Shown here: positions 27,468 to 31,273 of the stretch, one piece after another
Layout of the letters: each line of letters opens with the position of its first letter
Position numbering within the stretch: the first letter of the stretch is position 1
NCBI GenBank assembly: GCA_023807065.1
Contig: JAJJLU010003785.1
Span: 1-31,273, forward strand
Source: Isotricha intestinalis
Taxonomy: Eukaryota > Ciliophora > Litostomatea > Vestibuliferida > Isotrichidae
Length of the DNA stretch: 31,273 nt
Reading direction: 5' to 3'
Translations under genes and position numbers: made by a program
The notes under the pieces: model-generated
The model's input: only the letters and a program-made list of their open reading frames with translations
What the model was told of the DNA's origin: nothing
The model's database searches: none

Positions 27468-29666
27468 TTAATCAACTAAACTTGCATGACTATTATTTTT
27501 TTCATTACTACTATGACTACTTTTACTGCTTTTACTACTTTTACTACTTGAACTATGAATAGAACTATTATCCGATTTTGAAGAATTACTTTGAAAGCTG
27601 TTATTACTTTGATCATTATTTGTTTTAGAATTATCTAATAAATTTAAAACAGAAACTTTTTTCTTCTCAGGTGGATTTTCATTTTCGCAAATAATAGTAA
27701 ATTTATTTTCATGTATTAAAGACATTTCTTTATTATTTTCAACAATAAAACTATCTATTTCTCTTTGATCATTTATAAATTTAATATATTGATATGAGCT
27801 ATGTAATTTCATTTTTAAAGTTTTTTCTATATTTATTTGACTATATAATGCTACTGGAATTTTACAGCCTACAAAAGTTAACCAATCAATTAATATATCT
27901 ATTTGATCTAATTCTTCTTCTTTTAAATGACTTTTTTCATTTTTTATTTCTATTATTATTCCAAATTTATTGTTTAGTTTTTTAAATTGTAATTCTGGTT
28001 TAATTGCAAATAAATATTTTAATGATGAAATTATTTGATTTGATGTTTTAAATAAAAGTAAATCACTTATTGAAGAATAATGATTATATAATTCATGTTT
28101 ATTTGATAAATTTAACCATAAAATTTGTTTTTTTAATCTTCTTAAATCATTATCTTCTGTTTCTTTTCCTTCTTCTAATTTTTCTTCAATTTGTTTTAAT
28201 TTAATCATAATTTCATTTTCAACTTTATCCATTTCCAAAACAGAAGCTCTTTTATATAAATAAACAATAGTAGCAGTTGCAATAGCAATTAAGAAAATAG
28301 AGACAATATGTTCAAATATATTAATCAAAATAAAATATTCAGAAACACTTAAATTATGGAATATTTTACTATATCTTGGATGAATCATATCACTAATAAT
28401 AGTAGTATCCCAAATAGATAAAAAAGAATTATATAAAGTACTATATTCATAAACCATTTCATTATAAAGAGAATAATTTGCTAAACCAAACATTACAAAA
28501 ACCATTCCAAAAACAAAAAATATAATAAGCATTCCAGGTAACATTCTAAATATAATAGAAATATATTTTACAAAAACACCTGAAATTGAATTTGCCCATG
28601 AAATTAATGATATAAATCTAAAAGGAAAACAAATCATAATATAACATAATACTGCAATAATAAATTTTCTAATTGATAAAAAAGCTAAAGGACTATAAAA
28701 ATTATCAGGCTTATGAAATTCAACACTTTTTCCTTCAGAAATGAAGAAAATAGTAAAAATAATTAAAAAAACATCTAAAACTTCATTTAAAAAAACAAAA
28801 ATATGAACAGACCAAATTAACTTTACATTAATTTCATAAATTAATTTAACAATATTTAAAAAAACAACAATAGTAAAAAAAATAAAAGTAGTAACAAACA
28901 AGAGATATTTAGTTCGATAAGTATTAAAAGGAGTAACAGAGAAATAATAATTAATATTAGTATAATAATTAAGCATTTCAATACCAATGATAGCATTAAC
29001 ATTATTATCATTAGCAGGAATTTCAAAATTAATTTGTAAGACAAGAAAATTTAAATCATAATCTTTAATAAAAGTTTCTAATTCAGTAGGATCATCAAAA
29101 TCATCAATAGTAATATCCATATATTCACCTCCATTTAATAAATTATAACTAGTATACTTACCTGGAAAATTAGGAACTAATTTTTTTAAAGGACCTCCAT
29201 CATCTCTATTTTTTTTTCCTTTATATGGAATACCACAATTTTTATTATCAAAAACATCTTGTAATGTTGTTATTATACATTTATAATCATTATTACAATT
29301 CTTTGTAAAATCTATTGATTCTGAACATCCTTTATATGCATATTTTGTTAATCTAACAGAACCTGAAGGAACTAAAAATGGAAGTGAATCTGTGTCTTTA
29401 TTGTATGTGTATAATTTTTGTAATATTGTTTTTAAATAGTTAATGTAGTCTGTGTCTGATTTTATTAATGTAAATTGTGATTTTAATAAATATAATTCTG
29501 TTATTCTAGATATTTCATTGTTATTGTAATTTCTACCTATATTTGTGTATAGAAATGCTAAGATTAAAAAGGATGTTAAGTATATTATGTTTGTAACTAT
29601 TTCAAAGATTGGGGATATTAAACAAAGTTTTATATATTTTATATTCTTTTTTTGGATTACTTTCAT
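27468..29666 (-). CDS. Polycystin-type (PKD2/TRPML superfamily) cation channel
   Basis: A 732-residue, six-TM channel subunit. TM1 is at about 20-42. A large extracellular polycystin domain follows (43-250), with C114, C124, C130 and C144, a G-G-x-Y-x-D-I element near 179-185 and the 'LxFLVLQINFEIPA...NYYTNINYYFSV' strand pair typical of the family. TM2 is near 253-277, TM3 284-310, TM4 332-356, TM5 373-398, a pore loop about 402-422 and TM6 446-471. The C-terminal part has a charged coiled-coil stretch (475-515), a folded-looking region to ~640, then a Ser/Lys/Asn-rich tail (686-732). The family forms tetrameric, often calcium-permeable channels of cilia, plasma membrane or endolysosomes. 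The filter region reads 'SIWDTT' where PKD2 has Leu-Gly-Asp, so ion selectivity is doubtful. No EF-hand is seen. Polycystin is preferred over mucolipin because of the domain's strand motifs, but the margin is modest. Confidence 0.82.
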   Translation of the reverse strand: MKVIQKKNIKYIKLCLISPIFEIVTNIIYLTSFLILAFLYTNIGRNYNNNEISRITELYLLKSQFTLIKSDTDYINYLKTILQKLYTYNKDTDSLPFLVPSGSVRLTKYAYKGCSESIDFTKNCNNDYKCIITTLQDVFDNKNCGIPYKGKKNRDDGGPLKKLVPNFPGKYTSYNLLNGGEYMDITIDDFDDPTELETFIKDYDLNFLVLQINFEIPANDNNVNAIIGIEMLNYYTNINYYFSVTPFNTYRTKYLLFVTTFIFFTIVVFLNIVKLIYEINVKLIWSVHIFVFLNEVLDVFLIIFTIFFISEGKSVEFHKPDNFYSPLAFLSIRKFIIAVLCYIMICFPFRFISLISWANSISGVFVKYISIIFRMLPGMLIIFFVFGMVFVMFGLANYSLYNEMVYEYSTLYNSFLSIWDTTIISDMIHPRYSKIFHNLSVSEYFILINIFEHIVSIFLIAIATATIVYLYKRASVLEMDKVENEIMIKLKQIEEKLEEGKETEDNDLRRLKKQILWLNLSNKHELYNHYSSISDLLLFKTSNQIISSLKYLFAIKPELQFKKLNNKFGIIIEIKNEKSHLKEEELDQIDILIDWLTFVGCKIPVALYSQINIEKTLKMKLHSSYQYIKFINDQREIDSFIVENNKEMSLIHENKFTIICENENPPEKKKVSVLNLLDNSKTNNDQSNNSFQSNSSKSDNSSIHSSSSKSSKSSKSSHSSNEKNNSHASLVD

Positions 29667-29790
29667 TTTTTTAATTTCCTTTTTTTTTGTTTTTTAAATG
29701 TAAATTAAAAAATTTAATAAATTAATATAGAACAAATTTTTTATTCATTAAAAAATTTAAATATCTAAAAAACCTTAAAATACCTTAAAT

Positions 29791-30226
29791 TTAAACAACT
29801 TCCTTTAAATCTCCATCAATAAAAAAAGAATGAATTTTTTCTTCGACCATATAAAGATTAATACCTTCTTTCTTAGTTAATTTTTTTTCCATAACAACTT
29901 TAGTAACTTCAGTAGCAACTCTAATAAGAGTATTAATATCTAAAGAATTAGGCATAATCAAAGCAGGACTTAATTTATCATAAGTAACTAAATCAATAAT
30001 AGCTTTATCAGGAGCGATTTTCATATCTATAATAATTTAGGAACTCTAGTATCAATAGTTTCTCTAAATATACCAAGGAAACAGAATTATTGATTTGATT
30101 TGGATAATCACTTCTTCCTGTTGTTATTATATATTCTCCTGCTTTCTTTGCATCATCTGTGAATATTTCTAGTGTGGGATTTGCTAATGCAAATACTATT
30201 GGCTTTGGTGATATACTCTTTACTTT
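29791..30226 (-). pseudogene. Decayed C-terminal fragment of a bacterial-type (MaeB-like) malic enzyme
   Basis: Read leftward, the first segment (from 30226) gives '[16 protein letters not shown]', a DDAKKAG stretch and '[12 protein letters not shown]', the hallmark C-terminal motifs of prokaryote-type NAD(P)-malic enzyme. The frame then shifts near 30075: '[16 protein letters not shown]' (family motif CFPGIFRGALD) continues in another frame. A second shift near 30037 leads to 'MKIAPDKAI' and on to TAA at 29791. This last 77-residue piece is the only intact ORF. No N-terminal half (substrate tyrosine/lysine, first NAD site) is present; a TAA lies just 5' of the fragment. Malic enzyme decarboxylates malate to pyruvate, and anaerobic protists use such bacterial-like forms. 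Either a pseudogene or a gene with assembly indels; the missing 5' half favours a pseudogene. Confidence 0.8.
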
Positions 30227-30250
30227 TTATATTGATATGGTAATTTATTA

Positions 30251-30690
30251 ATTTTTAATCATAACTTCTTTATTTCTCATATGAAATAAATCAGTGTTTT
30301 CAGGATTAGAATCATTTTCATACCTTTAGCATATCTTCAACCCACTTCTATGACCGAAAGTAGTGAAAGCAAGGAATTTATCTCTAATCTTTAGCAGTAC
30401 TTGTCCTTTACAATTATATTTAAATAATTCTCCCAATCTGTTCATTATATCTTCATTAACACCAAATAATTAAACACTAAAATAAGAAAGACTAATAGCT
30501 TTAACATTATATATAAAATATTTTCATCTTTGAGTTTATTAGAATCTAATAAAATAGGATAAGAATCAATTTTAACAAAATAGTTATAAAAGACAATAGT
30601 TTCAAAATAAGGCATAACAATTATTATTATCTAATTGAAAAACATAAATTTTATTTTGATAAAAAAAATCAATTTTTAACATATCAATTA
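30251..30690 (-). pseudogene. Degenerate remnant of an unrecognised protein gene
   Basis: Three frames each carry protein-like stretches in succession, read leftward. About 30690-30620 encodes 'QNKIYVFQLDNNN'. From ATG at 30615, 'MPYFETIVFYNYFVKIDSY' continues to about 30520. After a frame change the sequence reads 'VKAISLSYFSV', a TAA, 'LFGVNEDIMNRLGELFKYN' and 'LAFTTFGHRSGLKIC' (30469-30329), a second TAA (30326-30328), then 'RYENDSNPENTD' and 'MRNKEVMIKN' to TAA at 30248. Composition looks like real protein rather than random AT-rich sequence, and the breaks are what a decaying gene shows. I could not assign a family. It is separated from the malic enzyme fragment by only ~25 nt and may be unrelated to it. 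Confidence 0.4.
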
Positions 30691-31273
30691 TACTTGAATA
30701 AACATTATTAATTATTAAATTTTGTTCATGAATTTTATCATTTGATAAATTTTTTGATTGAAACTTAAATTATGAATTGAAGATATTGAATTTTATTTTT
30801 TATTTCTTGATGTATCTAAATTTTCTGATTGAAGGGAATATTTTTTTTGCTGTGATTAGGAATATATTTACTTTTTTTGTTTTAATATTTATGATTATAA
30901 TAAATTCTTCTTATTCTATGAATTTGATTGTATATCAAAAAATCAAAAAATTATTGTTTTAATAAATTTAAAAATTTTTTATTTATTATAAAGGTTTAAA
31001 TTATAATAGAAGTAATATTTTTATTAATTGTTTTTTATTTTCCTAATTTATGTGCTTCTTTAGAATAATCCTAAAATATATAAATAATATACTCCTTTCT
31101 ATCATATTAATAATATATTACTTTCTAATTATTAATTTATTTAATTACTCCCTTTATATTATTTTAATTCATTACTCACTAAAATTATAATTTATCAAAA
31201 CATTCTCTAATTAATAATTATTTACAGGCTAATTTAAATATATTAAATACACACTAATATATTAATTAATTAA
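30691..31273. other. AT-rich right end without a recognisable gene
   Basis: Only a 61-codon hydrophobic, Phe/Ile-rich ORF (30777-30962, +) of low-complexity composition is present; I do not regard it as a gene. From about 31088 a weak ~27-nt periodicity of (t)tact(c/t) elements is visible. No telomeric repeat is seen at the end. Confidence 0.5.

Noticed and set aside
29130..29170. A consensus-like splice donor (CAG|GTAAGT) on the minus strand inside the channel gene
   Set aside because: The frame runs through it and codes for polycystin-domain sequence (GKYTSYNL then GGEY) expected at this place, so it is read as coding.
27468..29666. Mucolipin (TRPML) as the primary identity of the channel
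   Set aside because: The extracellular strand pair and G-G-x-Y element resemble polycystin-2 more than mucolipin, and no mucolipin-type NGDD filter is seen; kept only as an alternative.
30030..30080. Programmed frameshifting or tiny introns to explain the malic enzyme breaks
   Set aside because: Removing a GT..AG stretch here would delete the conserved CFPGIF-type motif, which is instead present in the shifted frame. The missing 5' half and upstream stop fit a pseudogene better.
30326..30345. A GTATGA donor that could splice the unknown remnant to the malic enzyme fragment
   Set aside because: An in-frame TAA lies just before the donor, and the nearest acceptor lacks a pyrimidine- or T-rich tract and would make an intron twice as long as those seen in the DHHC gene.
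30777..30962. A 61-codon hydrophobic ORF near the right end
   Set aside because: It is low-complexity Phe/Ile/Leu/Asn, expected by chance in such AT-rich sequence, and lies in a decayed region.

Overview
The window is a very AT-rich, gene-dense stretch of a eukaryotic nuclear genome. The intact genes read through in the standard code: eight visible stops are TAA, one is TAG, and none is TGA. At least one gene has very short GT..AG introns (46 and 52 nt). Spacers between complete genes are 32-312 nt. The gene content suggests a free-swimming or anaerobic protist, most likely a ciliate using the standard code (for example a litostome or rumen-type ciliate). It includes a giant lectin-like, cysteine-rich surface protein with a polycystin-1-like membrane end, a polycystin-type channel, DUF285/BspA-like repeats, asparagine-rich low complexity, and a bacterial-type malic enzyme remnant. 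The ciliate placement is an inference from style and content; no marker gene in the window proves it.

Layout. Positions 1-13190 (+) hold the 3' part of one enormous gene, at least 4395 codons, cut by the left edge. It encodes an extracellular array of eight concanavalin/LamG-like modules arranged as two copies of a four-module block. Cysteine-rich, EGF-like and REJ-like regions follow, then five membrane helices. At 13451-15454 (-) is a leucine-rich DUF285/BspA-like repeat protein with a 78-bp DNA repeat. At 15595-17937 (+) is a zinc-finger (B-box-like) coiled-coil protein. At 18218-21442 (-) is a large type I membrane protein. Only 81 nt away and divergent from it, 21524-22132 (+) encodes a small cysteine-rich, probably GPI-anchored surface protein. 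At 22248-22889 (+) is an unrecognised coiled-coil protein. At 22961-24432 (+) is a DHHC palmitoyltransferase, recovered by joining three exons. At 24465-27155 (-) is PWP2, a ribosome-biogenesis WD-repeat protein. At 27468-29666 (-) is a six-TM polycystin/TRP-type cation channel.

The right end (29791-31273) is decayed. It holds the frameshifted C-terminal part of a MaeB-type malic enzyme, then a broken remnant of a second, unrecognised gene, then AT-rich sequence with weak ~27-nt repetition and no gene.

Functionally the region is dominated by cell-surface biology: a giant adhesion-like receptor, two further secretory-pathway surface proteins, a channel of the polycystin superfamily and a membrane-protein lipidating enzyme. 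The housekeeping gene PWP2 sits among them. The giant receptor resembles only the N-terminal half of polycystin-1, while the channel lies about 14 kb away as a separate gene, so a split receptor/channel pair is an attractive but unproven reading.
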